DNA of 9,195 nucleotides from an uncultured Myxococcales bacterium (GCA_913058025.1 CAJXPN010000102.1:1-9195), one strand, 5' to 3'. Shown: positions 1-6,584, numbered from the stretch's first letter. Numbers and translations: made by a program. The notes: generated by a model not told the origin, from the sequence alone.

Positions 1-46
1 AGATTTCTGCCTGTCTCGTGGGCTCGGAGATGTGTATAAGAGACAG
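1..46 (+). other. Nextera i7 / Read 2 adapter (non-genomic)
   Basis: Positions 28-46 are the 19-base Tn5 mosaic end (AGATGTGTATAAGAGACAG) and 13-27 are the Nextera Read 2 primer part GTCTCGTGGGCTCGG. Positions 1-4 (AGAT) match the end of the P7 oligo, and the eight bases between, TTCTGCCT at 5-12, match the N703 i7 index as I recall it. This is library-construct sequence left in the assembly. Any reading frame starting here, for example one opening with residues MYKRQ at position 32, is partly artificial. Confidence 0.98.
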
Positions 47-1123
47 GCCATGGAGTCGATGACCGCTGGCGCGCTCGCCGAGTTCAACGTCGACGACCTA
101 GAGCGTGAGCGCGCCGAGACGCCGGCGGCAGCCGCCGCGGACGCGCCTGGCGAGCAGGCCGTCGCGCTCAACCTCGACTCGAGCGACGGGAAGGACTCAC
201 CGCAGCAACAGCTCGAGGGCTTCGCGGGGGATCTCGAGCAGCAGGCCAAGAGCAAGGAGGTCGCGCCGCTCGACGAGCTCTCCGTCACGGAGTCCTTCGA
301 CGAGGCGCTCGATCGCTCACGTCGTGAGGAGGGGCTGCTCGCCAAGCCCGCGCCGTCAGCCGACCCGTCGCCCGGCCCCGTCGTCGCGTCGTCGAAGTCT
401 GCTCCCCAGAAGAAGTCGACGAAGGGCATGCTCGAGTTCGACAAGAACTCCATCGATGGCCTGATGGACGACTCGCTCGGCCTCGCCGAGCCCAAACCCG
501 AGCCCGAGCCGGTCGTCGCGCTCGACTACCCTACCCGGAGCACGCGTGGGAGCGGCAGCGAGCCCAGCACCTCGAGCGGCTTCGGCACCGAGTCGCGCTA
601 CGACATCCCTAGCTCACGCGCCCCGGCAAAGGATCCTGTCGCCAAGGCTGATACCAAGAAGGACGCGAACATCGTGAGTGATGTCGCCGAGCGAGCCTCG
701 CAGCAGCGAAACGCCGCCCGCACCGACGCCGCCCGCGACGCGGACGACTTCGCCTCGACGGGGAGTGTGGCCGCCGCCGAGGAAGAGTCCAAGAGCGCCT
801 CGACGAAGACGGCCCAGCCCTCGATCGGCGACATCGAGCGCATGGCTAACTCGGAGCGTTACGGCGACACGGTCGCCGAGGCCGACCGCTACCTGAGCAG
901 CGGCCTGGGCACCAACAAGGACCGCGCCCGCGCCCTCGAGCTCAAGGCCGAGGCGCTCGCTGCCCAGGGCAAGGGCAGCGAGGCGCAGCGGGTCTACGAC
1001 GAGATCGAGCGCAAGTACCCGGACTTCTACAAGCGCAAGGAGGTCAAGCGGACCAAGCGCAAGTCGAGCAAGAAGTCCCCGGCGAAGGCGAAGAGCTACG
1101 ACGAGTCGATCGAGGCCTTCTGA
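47..1123 (+). CDS. Partial low-complexity protein with C-terminal TPR-like region
   Basis: This is the 3' part of a gene; the 5' end is lost because the genomic sequence begins at 47, so the true start is unknown. In-frame ATGs at 50 and 59 could be starts, but no ribosome binding site can be checked. About 358 codons remain, ending in TGA. The first roughly 250 residues are rich in Ala, Glu, Asp, Ser and Pro, with proline-glutamate runs (PKPEPEPEPV), and are probably disordered. Residues about 258-328 look like one or two TPR-type helical pairs (RALELKAEALAAQGKGSEAQ, then VYDEIERKYPDF). The last 30 residues are strongly basic (KRTKRKSSKKSPAKAKS). No enzyme motif is visible. A similar layout occurs in C-terminal halves of some large signalling or anti-sigma-like proteins of myxobacteria, but nothing here proves that. 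TPR domains usually mediate protein-protein contact. Function unknown. Confidence 0.75.
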   Translation, partial: AMESMTAGALAEFNVDDLERERAETPAAAAADAPGEQAVALNLDSSDGKDSPQQQLEGFAGDLEQQAKSKEVAPLDELSVTESFDEALDRSRREEGLLAKPAPSADPSPGPVVASSKSAPQKKSTKGMLEFDKNSIDGLMDDSLGLAEPKPEPEPVVALDYPTRSTRGSGSEPSTSSGFGTESRYDIPSSRAPAKDPVAKADTKKDANIVSDVAERASQQRNAARTDAARDADDFASTGSVAAAEEESKSASTKTAQPSIGDIERMANSERYGDTVAEADRYLSSGLGTNKDRARALELKAEALAAQGKGSEAQRVYDEIERKYPDFYKRKEVKRTKRKSSKKSPAKAKSYDESIEAF

Positions 1124-1148
1124 GCGAGCGCGCCCGCCCGGACATGAA

Positions 1149-1190
1149 GAGAGGCCAGTGACCCGCGAGGTCCTGGCCTCTCGCTCTGTC
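1149..1190 (+). terminator. Terminator of the TPR-like gene
   Basis: A 10-bp perfect stem pairs 1149-1158 (GAGAGGCCAG) with 1173-1182 (CTGGCCTCTC). GACC at 1160-1163 can extend it by pairing with GGTC at 1169-1172, leaving a five-base loop and one bulged T. The hairpin starts 25 bases after the stop codon. The following GCTCTGTCT is only moderately T-rich, so termination may be leaky or assisted. Confidence 0.65.
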
Positions 1191-1423
1191 TGGGGTGTTC
1201 ACGCCTGAGGTGTCCATGCGCCTGCGCTGAGCGCGCTCGACGTGACCTGCCGACCCGAGGCCGAGGACAGATCCCGAGAGCCGTGACGCGCCCTCACGGC
1301 GCCTTCTCACTTCGCGAAGGCACACGCGATCATCCACTGCTGCCCCCATCCATTCCGCACCGTCTGCGCGGTACTCGCTGATGCTCGGGCGGCGCCAGCG
1401 GACGCTGGAGGATCGGCGGCGCC

Positions 1424-1470
1424 AAGAAACGAGGAGAGCGGCCGACCCCCGAGGGGGTGCGGCCGCTCTC
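1424..1470 (-). terminator. Terminator of the rplKAJL cluster
   Basis: A 10-bp perfect outer stem pairs 1461-1470 with 1434-1443 (GAGAGCGGCC/GGCCGCTCTC). After one extra G-C pair and a bulged base, the inner ACCCCC/GGGGGT arms close a very short loop around 1450-1453. On the minus strand it begins 30 bases after the rplL stop and is followed by CTCGTTTCTT, a modest U-rich tail. It ends the ribosomal cluster right after L7/L12, before any rpoB. Confidence 0.8.
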
Positions 1471-1500
1471 ACTCACGAGTTCAAGCTCGGTGGGGCGTTC

Positions 1501-1881
1501 TCACTTGGAGAGAGCCTGACCACCGGCCTCCTCGATCTGCGAGATGATGTCGGCGGCCTCGTCCTTCGAGACGCCCTCCTTGATCTTGGTCGGGACGCTC
1601 TCCACGAGGGTCTTGGCCTCCTTGAGGCCCAGGCCCGTGATTCCACGGATCGTCTTGATGACCTGGATCTTCTTGTCGCCGAAGCTGGTGAGCTCGACGT
1701 CGAACTCGGTCTGCTCCTCCTCAGCGGCGGCGGGGCCGGCAGCCATCATCATCATGCCGCCGCCGCCCGAGGCGGCCTTGACGTCCCACTTCTCCTCGAG
1801 CTCGGTGACGAGGCCGGAGAGGTCGATGACGGAGAGGGTGCTGAGGAAGTCGATGACCTGGTCGCGCGTAACGTCTGACAT
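1501..1881 (-). CDS. rplL: 50S ribosomal protein L7/L12
   Basis: L7/L12 forms the flexible stalk of the large subunit; dimers bind the L10 C-terminal helix and recruit and stimulate the GTPase factors EF-Tu, EF-G and IF2. The protein is 126 residues, near the family's usual 120. An N-terminal dimerisation domain (about 1-34) is followed by a flexible linker (about 36-56). The globular C-terminal domain (57-126) carries the hallmark KTIRGITGLGLKEAKTLVES, which includes the factor-binding helix region. The linker is unusual: four glycines and then four methionines (43-46) precede the normal AAGPAAAEEE. The ATG is preceded by AGGAG (1887-1891) five bases away. It is the last gene of the cluster and is followed by its own terminator. 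Confidence 0.98.
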   Translation of the reverse strand: MSDVTRDQVIDFLSTLSVIDLSGLVTELEEKWDVKAASGGGGMMMMAAGPAAAEEEQTEFDVELTSFGDKKIQVIKTIRGITGLGLKEAKTLVESVPTKIKEGVSKDEAADIISQIEEAGGQALSK

Positions 1882-1974
1882 TGTAGCTCCTGTATCGTTT
1901 CGATGTGTCGCCGCGTATGCGGCGACGGTTGGATTCTGATGTGCGGTCCCTCAGTGAGAGAGGCCGCGTGTCGT
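1882..1974 (-). other. rplJ-rplL intergenic stem-loop
   Basis: This 93-base gap between L10 and L12 contains a perfect 7-bp hairpin, TCGCCGC at 1908-1914 with GCGGCGA at 1919-1925 and a four-base GTAT loop; the flanking G1907-C1926 pair extends it. No T tract follows, so it is not an intrinsic terminator. It may be an RNA-processing or stability element that helps raise L12 over L10 (L12 is needed in four or more copies per L10), but that is inference. Confidence 0.45.
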
Positions 1975-2514
1975 TCAAGCAGCGGCGGCGCCGCCCTCTT
2001 CGTCCTTGTCGGCCTTGGCCTTGAGGACACCGAGGAAGTCCTTGGGCGCCGCGATGAGGACGCTGAGGAACTTGCTGGGGACAGCCTGGAAGAGACCGAG
2101 CAGCTGGGCTCGGAGCTCGTCCTTGGTGGGCATGTCGGCGAGCGCGTTGACGGCGGCGACGTCGAGGATGCTCCCGTCGAGGTACGCACCGAGGATCTCG
2201 AACTTGTTCTCGTTCTCCTTGGCGAACTCCTTGATGACCTTGGCAGGCGCGACAGCATCTTCGGTGCTGTAGGCGAGCGCGGTCGGTCCGGAGAAGAGCT
2301 CGGAGACGGCCTCCATGTCGGTGCCCTTGAGCGCGAGCTTGACGAGCGTGTTCTTCACGACTCGGTAGGTCACGTTCTCGGCACGGAACTTCGAACGAAG
2401 CTCCACGACGGTGTTGGCGTCGAGTCCCGAGCTGGCGGTCACGATGAGTGACTTCGCCTCGGCGAGATCGGCCTTGAGCTCTGCGACGAGCTGCTCTTTT
2501 GAAGCGCGATCCAT
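1975..2514 (-). CDS. rplJ: 50S ribosomal protein L10
   Basis: L10 anchors the L7/L12 stalk to 23S rRNA; its N-terminal domain binds rRNA with L11 and its C-terminal helix binds L12 dimers. In many bacteria the L10-L12 complex also represses its own mRNA. The protein is 179 residues, within the usual 165-180 range. The N-terminal part reads MDRASKEQLVAELKADLAEA, then SLIVTASSGLDANTVVELRS, and the conserved YRVVKNTLVKLAL segment lies near 50-62. The C-terminal L12-binding helices lie near 131-170, followed by an acidic/alanine tail (DEEGGAAAA). The start at 2514 is chosen over the in-frame ATG at 2619 because AAGGAGT (2521-2527) lies six bases upstream and the family begins here; the longer form would also translate through the leader terminator. 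Confidence 0.98.
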   Translation of the reverse strand: MDRASKEQLVAELKADLAEAKSLIVTASSGLDANTVVELRSKFRAENVTYRVVKNTLVKLALKGTDMEAVSELFSGPTALAYSTEDAVAPAKVIKEFAKENENKFEILGAYLDGSILDVAAVNALADMPTKDELRAQLLGLFQAVPSKFLSVLIAAPKDFLGVLKAKADKDEEGGAAAA

Positions 2515-2854
2515 GTGTGGACTCCTTCGCAAAAAATGCAAAACCCTCTCGGCGCCGGGGCGCGGAGAAGGTTCGGTGTGCGTCGGAGCGAGATGTTCGC
2601 GCTCCTTGCATCGGGTCATCGTGAGATGAACCCGGGACCGAACCGTCTCCGCAGGATTTACGCCTCCATATCGTGGGAGGCACCGGCTTCTTTGACGGCT
2701 TCGTCTGGTCTATGTCACGCCCACCGGAGTGAGCGAGGTGTCGGGTTTAACCGACGAGGTCGGACGCGTCAAGCGCTTTGACGCGCCCTTCGAGTTCGGG
2801 CGGGATCCGCGGCCGAGTCGAGGCAACCTCGATCGACCGCGGGTCCATTCCCGG
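2515..2854 (-). promoter_or_regulatory. rplJ leader with candidate L10-binding fold
   Basis: These 340 bases separate rplA from rplJ and contain no gene. Reading the minus strand, the central element pairs AGCCGTC (2694-2700) with GACGGTT (2641-2647) around an internal region with an inner 6-bp hairpin (GCCTCC 2676-2681 complement, with 2662-2667). The purine-rich AAAGAAGC on one side and GCGTAAA on the other resemble pieces of the L10/L11-binding region of 23S rRNA as I remember it. Two more hairpins follow: CGGG/CCCG within 2612-2634, and GGAGCG/CGCTCC at 2585-2605. The leader ends in an intrinsic terminator before the rplJ ribosome binding site. A possible internal promoter (TTGACG at 2767-2772, with a weak -10 near 2744-2750) would allow rplJL transcription separate from rplKA. 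The position matches the known L10 leader RNA, but the fold was drawn by eye. Confidence 0.6.
2531..2571 (-). terminator. Intrinsic terminator / attenuator before rplJ
   Basis: On the minus strand CCTTCTC (2565-2571) pairs with GAGAGGG (2544-2550), with one G-U pair. An inner GCGCC/GGCGC stem (2559-2563 with 2552-2556) lies inside, and TTTTGCATTTTTT (2531-2543) follows immediately. This is the only strong T tract in the window. It lies just 17 bases before the rplJ start, with the Shine-Dalgarno AAGGAGT directly after the T tract, so transcription of rplJL must read through it. In Bacillus subtilis L10-L12 controls rplJL by such attenuation. Here it could do that or simply separate rplKA from rplJL. 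Confidence 0.85.
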
Positions 2855-3556
2855 TCAGATCAAGGACGCACCAGCGGCGACGTCGATCTTGACGCCAGGA
2901 CCCATCGTCGTGGAGACGGTGATCTGGCGGAAGTAGGGCGCCTTGGCGCTCGCGGGCTTGAGGCGCGCGAGCTCGCCGAGGACGGCGAGCAGGTTGTCCT
3001 GGAGCTTGTCGGCGTCGAAGCTCACGCGGCCGAAGCCGACGTGAATGATGCCGGCCTTGTCGACGCGGAACTCGACGCGACCCGCCTTGAGCTCGGAGAC
3101 GATCTTGGCGACGTCGAAGGTCACCGTGCCCGTCTTCGGGTTGGGCATCAGGCCCCTGGGCCCGAGGACGCGACCGATGCGACCGACCTGGCCCATCATG
3201 TCGGGCGTGGCGACGGTCGTGTCGAAGTCGAGCCAACCATCCTGGATCTTCTCCACGAGGTCCATGTCACCGACGAAGTCGGCGCCGGCCTCGCGGGCCT
3301 CGGTGGCCTTCTCGCCCTTGGCGAACACGAGGACGCGGATGTCGCGGCCCTGTCCGTGGGGGAGAGAGACCGAGCCACGGACCATCTGGTCGGCGTGGCG
3401 CGGGTTGACGTTGAGGTTGACGGCGACGTCGACGGCCTCGTCGAAGCGCGCGTACGAGACGTCCTTGATAAGCTCCACGGCCTCATTGAGGTCGTAGGAC
3501 TTGAGGCGGTCGACGCGGCTGAGAGCTGCGCGAAACTTCTTTCCATGCTTTGCCAT
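2855..3556 (-). CDS. rplA: 50S ribosomal protein L1
   Basis: L1 forms the mobile L1 stalk near the E site, contacts deacylated tRNA as it leaves, and in many bacteria represses its own operon by binding mRNA. The protein is 233 residues, the standard length (234 in E. coli). The family signature is clear at about 131-145, LGPRGLMPNPKTGTV, inside the second domain. The conserved ends are also present: MAKHGKKFRAAL at the start and the TVSTTMGPGVKID segment near 213-225. Its ATG overlaps the last base of the rplK stop (TGATG), and GAGGAGG just upstream lies inside the rplK C-terminal codons, so translation of the two is coupled. It is followed by the long rplJ leader. Confidence 0.98.
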   Translation of the reverse strand: MAKHGKKFRAALSRVDRLKSYDLNEAVELIKDVSYARFDEAVDVAVNLNVNPRHADQMVRGSVSLPHGQGRDIRVLVFAKGEKATEAREAGADFVGDMDLVEKIQDGWLDFDTTVATPDMMGQVGRIGRVLGPRGLMPNPKTGTVTFDVAKIVSELKAGRVEFRVDKAGIIHVGFGRVSFDADKLQDNLLAVLGELARLKPASAKAPYFRQITVSTTMGPGVKIDVAAGASLI

Positions 3557-3987
3557 CAGAGCTCCTCCTCAAGCTCGACGCCCATCGAACGGCAGGTGCC
3601 GGCCACGGTGCGCATCGCCATCGTCACGTCATCGGTGTTCAGGTCGGGCAGCTTGATCTCCGCGATCTTGCGGAGCTGCTCGAGCGAGATCTTCCCGACC
3701 TTGTTGCGGTTGGGGACGCTCGAGCCACCCTTGAGGCCGAGCTCCTTCATGACGAGGATGGCCGCGGGGGGCGTCTTCGTGATGAAGGTGAACGAGCGGT
3801 CACCGTAGACGCTGATCACCACGGGGATGATCATGCCATCCTGGTCCTGCGTACGGGCGTTGAACGCCTTGCAGAACTCCATGATGTTGACGCCATGCTG
3901 ACCGAGCGCGGGACCCACGGGAGGCGAGGGGTTAGCCTTACCCGCCGGGATCTGCAGCTTGATCTGTCCGACTACTTTCTTGGCCAT
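3556..3987 (-). CDS. rplK: 50S ribosomal protein L11
   Basis: L11 binds the GTPase-associated region of 23S rRNA with L10 and is needed for the stringent response through RelA/SpoT-type factors; thiostrepton acts at its rRNA cleft. The protein is 143 residues (E. coli 142). The N-terminal domain carries the conserved PAGKANPSPPVGPALGQHGV segment with the proline pair P22-P23 of the factor-binding face. The C-terminal RNA-binding domain has the family signature NKVGKISLEQLRKIAEIKLP followed by DLN (about 95-117). AGAGAGGA (3996-4003) lies eight bases before the ATG. It is first in the cluster and has its own promoter. The expected upstream neighbour nusG is replaced by an unrelated lipoprotein gene. 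Confidence 0.98.
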   Translation of the reverse strand: MAKKVVGQIKLQIPAGKANPSPPVGPALGQHGVNIMEFCKAFNARTQDQDGMIIPVVISVYGDRSFTFITKTPPAAILVMKELGLKGGSSVPNRNKVGKISLEQLRKIAEIKLPDLNTDDVTMAMRTVAGTCRSMGVELEEEL

Positions 3988-4085
3988 CTGAATGGTCCTC
4001 TCTTGCAGTGCGAGCGTCGCGCTCTATGAGGCGCGACTCCTGCGCGTGTTAACGTCACGCAGGCGCAACTTGCGCCTACGAGCGG
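3988..4085 (-). promoter_or_regulatory. Structured rplK 5' UTR
   Basis: The predicted leader of about 98 bases can form AGGCGCA/TGCGCCT (4061-4067 with 4071-4077). It can alternatively form CCTGCG/CGCAGG, which reuses bases 4061-4063, so the two hairpins exclude each other. A third hairpin, CGCGC/GCGCG (4018-4022 with 4031-4035), lies closer to the start codon. In E. coli L1 represses rplKA by binding this region of the mRNA. A similar role here is possible, but I cannot show the L1 motif. Confidence 0.4.
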
Positions 4086-4091
4086 ACGCGC

Positions 4092-4119
4092 AGTGTAGTG
4101 AGAACACGTGAGAGGTCAA
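4092..4119 (-). promoter_or_regulatory. Sigma-70-type promoter of rplKAJL
   Basis: On the minus strand a -35 box TTGACC (4114-4119, 5 of 6 consensus) and a -10 box TACACT (4092-4097, 4 of 6) are separated by 16 bases. Transcription should start near 4085, about 98 bases before rplK. It lies wholly between the stop of the lipoprotein gene at 4148 and rplK, so the ribosomal cluster need not depend on upstream transcription. Confidence 0.65.
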
Positions 4120-4147
4120 GCGAGGTTTTCATGGCCCCGGCGGCGGC

Positions 4148-5497
4148 TCAGAGCGCGGCGGCGACCTTCGCGGCGAAGTCGCCCAGCGTGGTGTCGCCCC
4201 AGCCCGGGAGGATCTGCTTGGACTCGGAGAGGGCCTCGACCTTGGGCTTGAGCGCGGAGAGCTCGTGGACCTCGGCGCAGCGCACGCCGAGGGCCTGGGC
4301 GGTCCAGCGCGGCGAATCGAGCATGCCCGAGACGATCGGCTCGAGCTGCTTCATGGCCGCGTCGGCGTTCTTGGTGATCGCCTCGGTGCGCTCCTTGAGG
4401 TCCCTGGTCTTGACCTCGGGGTCCTTCTTCTGGGCGATGTTGAGCGCGAGCTCGCTCTTGGCGAGGTTGCAGAAGTAGGTCGAGTTGGTCTCGAGGCGCT
4501 CCTCGCCGCCTGCGTCGTACTGATCGACCTCGAGGGGGAGCGCGGTGGGGACCTGCTTGATGCCAGCCTCGCCGCGCAGCGAGATGAGCTGGGTCGCGGC
4601 GACCCAGCGGCGCATGCCGCGCATGCTGCCCACGGCCTGGGCGAAGTACGGCGTGGCCTTGGCGCCCTGGATGCGTGAGAGGCCGTCGAAGGCGTCGCTG
4701 ATGATGAGGTCGGGGGACTCCGGGTCGGCGAGCGCGCGCTTGAGGTAGGGCACGATCGCCTCGTCCTGGGTCTCCAGGATGACCACGGAGAGCTGGCCGT
4801 CGATCTCGGGGTGGCGCTCGTTGGCGACCTCGGCGACGACCTTGGCGAAGGCGGCCTTGGTGTCGTCGTCGGCGTACTCGCGGATGGTGCGCGCGATCTG
4901 GCCGGGGTTCTTGTCGGTCTTGAACCAAGTCATCATCGAGGCCATGCCCTCGGGGCCGGCGAGCGGGAGCATCTGGCCGAGGGTGACGTCGAGGAGCTGG
5001 TTGCGGATCTCCTGATCGGCGGACATCCAGGAGGCGAAGATCTTGGAGAGCTTGGCCTTGTCGGCGTCCGACACGAACGGGTGCATGTAGTAGGCGGCCT
5101 CGACGGCCGCGATCGACTTCTCGCCGCCCGAGACCTTGGCCGTGCCGCCGTTCTCCTTGGCGGCCTCCTTGTCGATGACGGGGAGGTCGTTGGCGGCCCA
5201 GAGGCCCTCGATGATGGGGACGGTGACCGCGGCGAGCTTCACGCGCTCGGGCCCCTCCTTCATGTCCGAGAGGAGCTGCTGGATCTTGAGGGCCTGGCCC
5301 TCCTCCATGAGGATCTGGACGGCGCGTTCGCGCACGGCCTGAGACTCCTCCTTGCTCTTGGCCCACTCGACCATCTTCTCCATGCCGCCCTTGGCGTTGC
5401 GCCACTGCTCGAGGTCTTCGGGCTTGCGCTCGCAGGCGCCGAGGAGCAGCGAGCTGGTGGCGAGGGCGATGAGGAGGCGTGTGGCGTTGGCGTGCAT
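4148..5497 (-). CDS. Predicted lipoprotein with alpha-helical (HEAT-like) repeats
   Basis: The 449-residue product has a lipoprotein signal peptide: a short N-region with Arg7, a hydrophobic stretch LLIALATSSLLLGA, and the lipobox LGAC with Cys22. Glu at +2 fits outer-membrane sorting. The mature protein is made of repeated amphipathic helix pairs, for example ESQAVRERAVQILMEEGQAL, SADQEIRNQLLDVTLGQML, IVPYLKRALADPESPDLIIS and TPYFAQAVGSMRGMRRWVAA. The last two resemble HEAT-type scaffold repeats, and helical-repeat lipoproteins often bind proteins at the outer membrane. No catalytic motif is visible. The ATG at 5497 has only a weak ribosome binding site, but the signal peptide fixes the start closely. 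A TTGACA at 5579-5584 may be its -35 box; no good -10 box follows. It lies 98 bases after the hydrolase gene on the same strand. Function unknown. Confidence 0.85.
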   Translation of the reverse strand: MHANATRLLIALATSSLLLGACERKPEDLEQWRNAKGGMEKMVEWAKSKEESQAVRERAVQILMEEGQALKIQQLLSDMKEGPERVKLAAVTVPIIEGLWAANDLPVIDKEAAKENGGTAKVSGGEKSIAAVEAAYYMHPFVSDADKAKLSKIFASWMSADQEIRNQLLDVTLGQMLPLAGPEGMASMMTWFKTDKNPGQIARTIREYADDDTKAAFAKVVAEVANERHPEIDGQLSVVILETQDEAIVPYLKRALADPESPDLIISDAFDGLSRIQGAKATPYFAQAVGSMRGMRRWVAATQLISLRGEAGIKQVPTALPLEVDQYDAGGEERLETNSTYFCNLAKSELALNIAQKKDPEVKTRDLKERTEAITKNADAAMKQLEPIVSGMLDSPRWTAQALGVRCAEVHELSALKPKVEALSESKQILPGWGDTTLGDFAAKVAAAL

Positions 5498-5597
5498 GTG
5501 TCGTCTCGGAGTTGGTGCCCTTGGGGTCGTCCGGATGGTGCTCTAGCGCGGGACACGTTCGCCGCGGCGCGTCCACGCTGTCAAGCTCGCCGTACGT

Positions 5598-6584
5598 TCA
5601 TGGCGCGGGGCAGTCCTGGTGGTCGCCGCCGGCGTCGTGGTGTTGGTGGCCGAGGTGCACGGTGACCGCGGGGCTGGCGTCGGCGAGGCCGCGCAGGCGC
5701 CGCAGGCTGACCACGGACTCGGGGATGTCGGAGCTGAACTGGCCGGGCTCGACGCAGCGCGTCCACCCCCACTCGGTGTGTGAGGCGTCGCCGACGACGA
5801 GGTGGGCGCCCTCGGCCGTGCGCACCAGGTACGAGGTGTGGCCGGGGGTGTGGCCCGGGGTGTGGAGCGCGAAGACGCTGCCGTCGCCGAAGACGTCGAC
5901 GACGCCCTCGAAGCGCCGCTGCGGGTCGGGGGCGAAGTCCCACTCGTAGAGGACGCGGTCGCGGTGGACGAGGTCGTCGGTGACCCCGCGCACGAAGAGG
6001 TTGATGAAGGACGTGGCGGAGGTCTCGCCGGGGCCGGTGTAGACGGGGACATCGAGCGGGACGTCGGGGAGGCCCATGATGTGGTCGAGGTGCAGGTGCG
6101 TGAGGAAGACGCCCTTCACGGGGCCGGCGTCGGCGAGCCAGGTCCTGGTGTCCTGTCGGACCACGAGCCTGTCCATGTTCATCTCGGAGGCGACCAGCCC
6201 CGAGACGGGCGCGGTCTCGGGGTCTCGGAACGAGGCGGCGACGCCGGAGTCGATGAGGAAGCGACCGTGGGCGGGGTGCTCGATGACGTAGAAGGGGATG
6301 ACGATGGGCTCGAGGCCCTCCTCGAGTCCCTCGGCGCGCGGGTGGTCGAGGTTGATCAGGCCCGCGCGGTCGACGGCCCAATCGGCCGCCTCGACGCGCT
6401 CGAAGCGCACGACGCCCGCGGGCTGACGGACGGCCTCGATCACCCGCTCGGTCGAGGACGCCTCGCCAAGCGGCGAGGGCTTCACGCCGACCGAGCTCAG
6501 GGAGCAGCCTGGCGTGAGCGAGAGCGCGGCGAGGGCGAAGAGCGAGGAGAGCTTCAGGGAGGTGCGAGTGGTGTTCGAGGTCAT
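5598..6584 (-). CDS. Exported metallo-beta-lactamase-fold hydrolase, lactonase type
   Basis: The 328-residue protein begins with an N-terminal signal and a lipobox-like LTPGC with Cys27 and Ser at +2, so it is probably a lipid-anchored envelope enzyme; the Pro at -2 is not classic. The metallo-beta-lactamase fold is clear: HLHLDH at 163-168 (H163, H165, D167, H168), TPGHTPGHT at 242-250 (H249 as metal ligand), GDASHTEWG with D266 as the bridging Asp, and HLGHQH at 310-315 (H313). All dinuclear zinc ligands are thus present. The HTPGHTPGHTSYLV block resembles AttM/AiiA-type N-acyl-homoserine lactonases, so a lactone or other ester substrate is possible but unproven. AAAGGAG (6592-6598) lies seven bases before the ATG. 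A LysR regulator is divergent. No export of acyl-homoserine lactonases is typical of the family, so the substrate may differ. Confidence 0.9.
   Translation of the reverse strand: MTSNTTRTSLKLSSLFALAALSLTPGCSLSSVGVKPSPLGEASSTERVIEAVRQPAGVVRFERVEAADWAVDRAGLINLDHPRAEGLEEGLEPIVIPFYVIEHPAHGRFLIDSGVAASFRDPETAPVSGLVASEMNMDRLVVRQDTRTWLADAGPVKGVFLTHLHLDHIMGLPDVPLDVPVYTGPGETSATSFINLFVRGVTDDLVHRDRVLYEWDFAPDPQRRFEGVVDVFGDGSVFALHTPGHTPGHTSYLVRTAEGAHLVVGDASHTEWGWTRCVEPGQFSSDIPESVVSLRRLRGLADASPAVTVHLGHQHHDAGGDHQDCPAP

Larger units (their letters stand above)
1124..1500. other. Convergent intergenic region with two terminators
   Basis: This 377-base stretch lies between the stop of the rightward TPR-like gene and the stop of rplL on the opposite strand. 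It holds a terminator hairpin at each end. The middle (about 1190-1430) contains only short inverted repeats: CCGTGA at 1281-1286 with TCACGG at 1294-1299, and the palindrome CTTCGCGAAG at 1310-1319. Open frames crossing it are arginine- and serine-rich, run into the terminators or neighbouring genes, and resemble no protein I know. I see no convincing gene here. Confidence 0.6.

Noticed and set aside
28..46. Outward-facing 19-base inverted repeats at 28-46 and 9152-9170, resembling ends of a Tn5-type transposon
   Set aside because: They are the mosaic ends used in tagmentation libraries, joined to primer and index sequence; there is no transposase gene.
1044..1472. 142-codon minus-strand open frame across the convergent intergenic region
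   Set aside because: It starts inside the rplL terminator, runs into the end of the TPR-like gene, is arginine- and serine-rich, and has no ribosome binding site or recognisable motif.
1741..1775. CATCATCATCAT and GCCGCCGCC short repeats as a microsatellite
   Set aside because: They are the codons of the methionine and glycine runs in the L7/L12 linker.
2515..2619. Longer rplJ start at 2619
   Set aside because: It would place 35 non-family residues over the leader terminator; the ATG at 2514 has a good ribosome binding site and fits the family.
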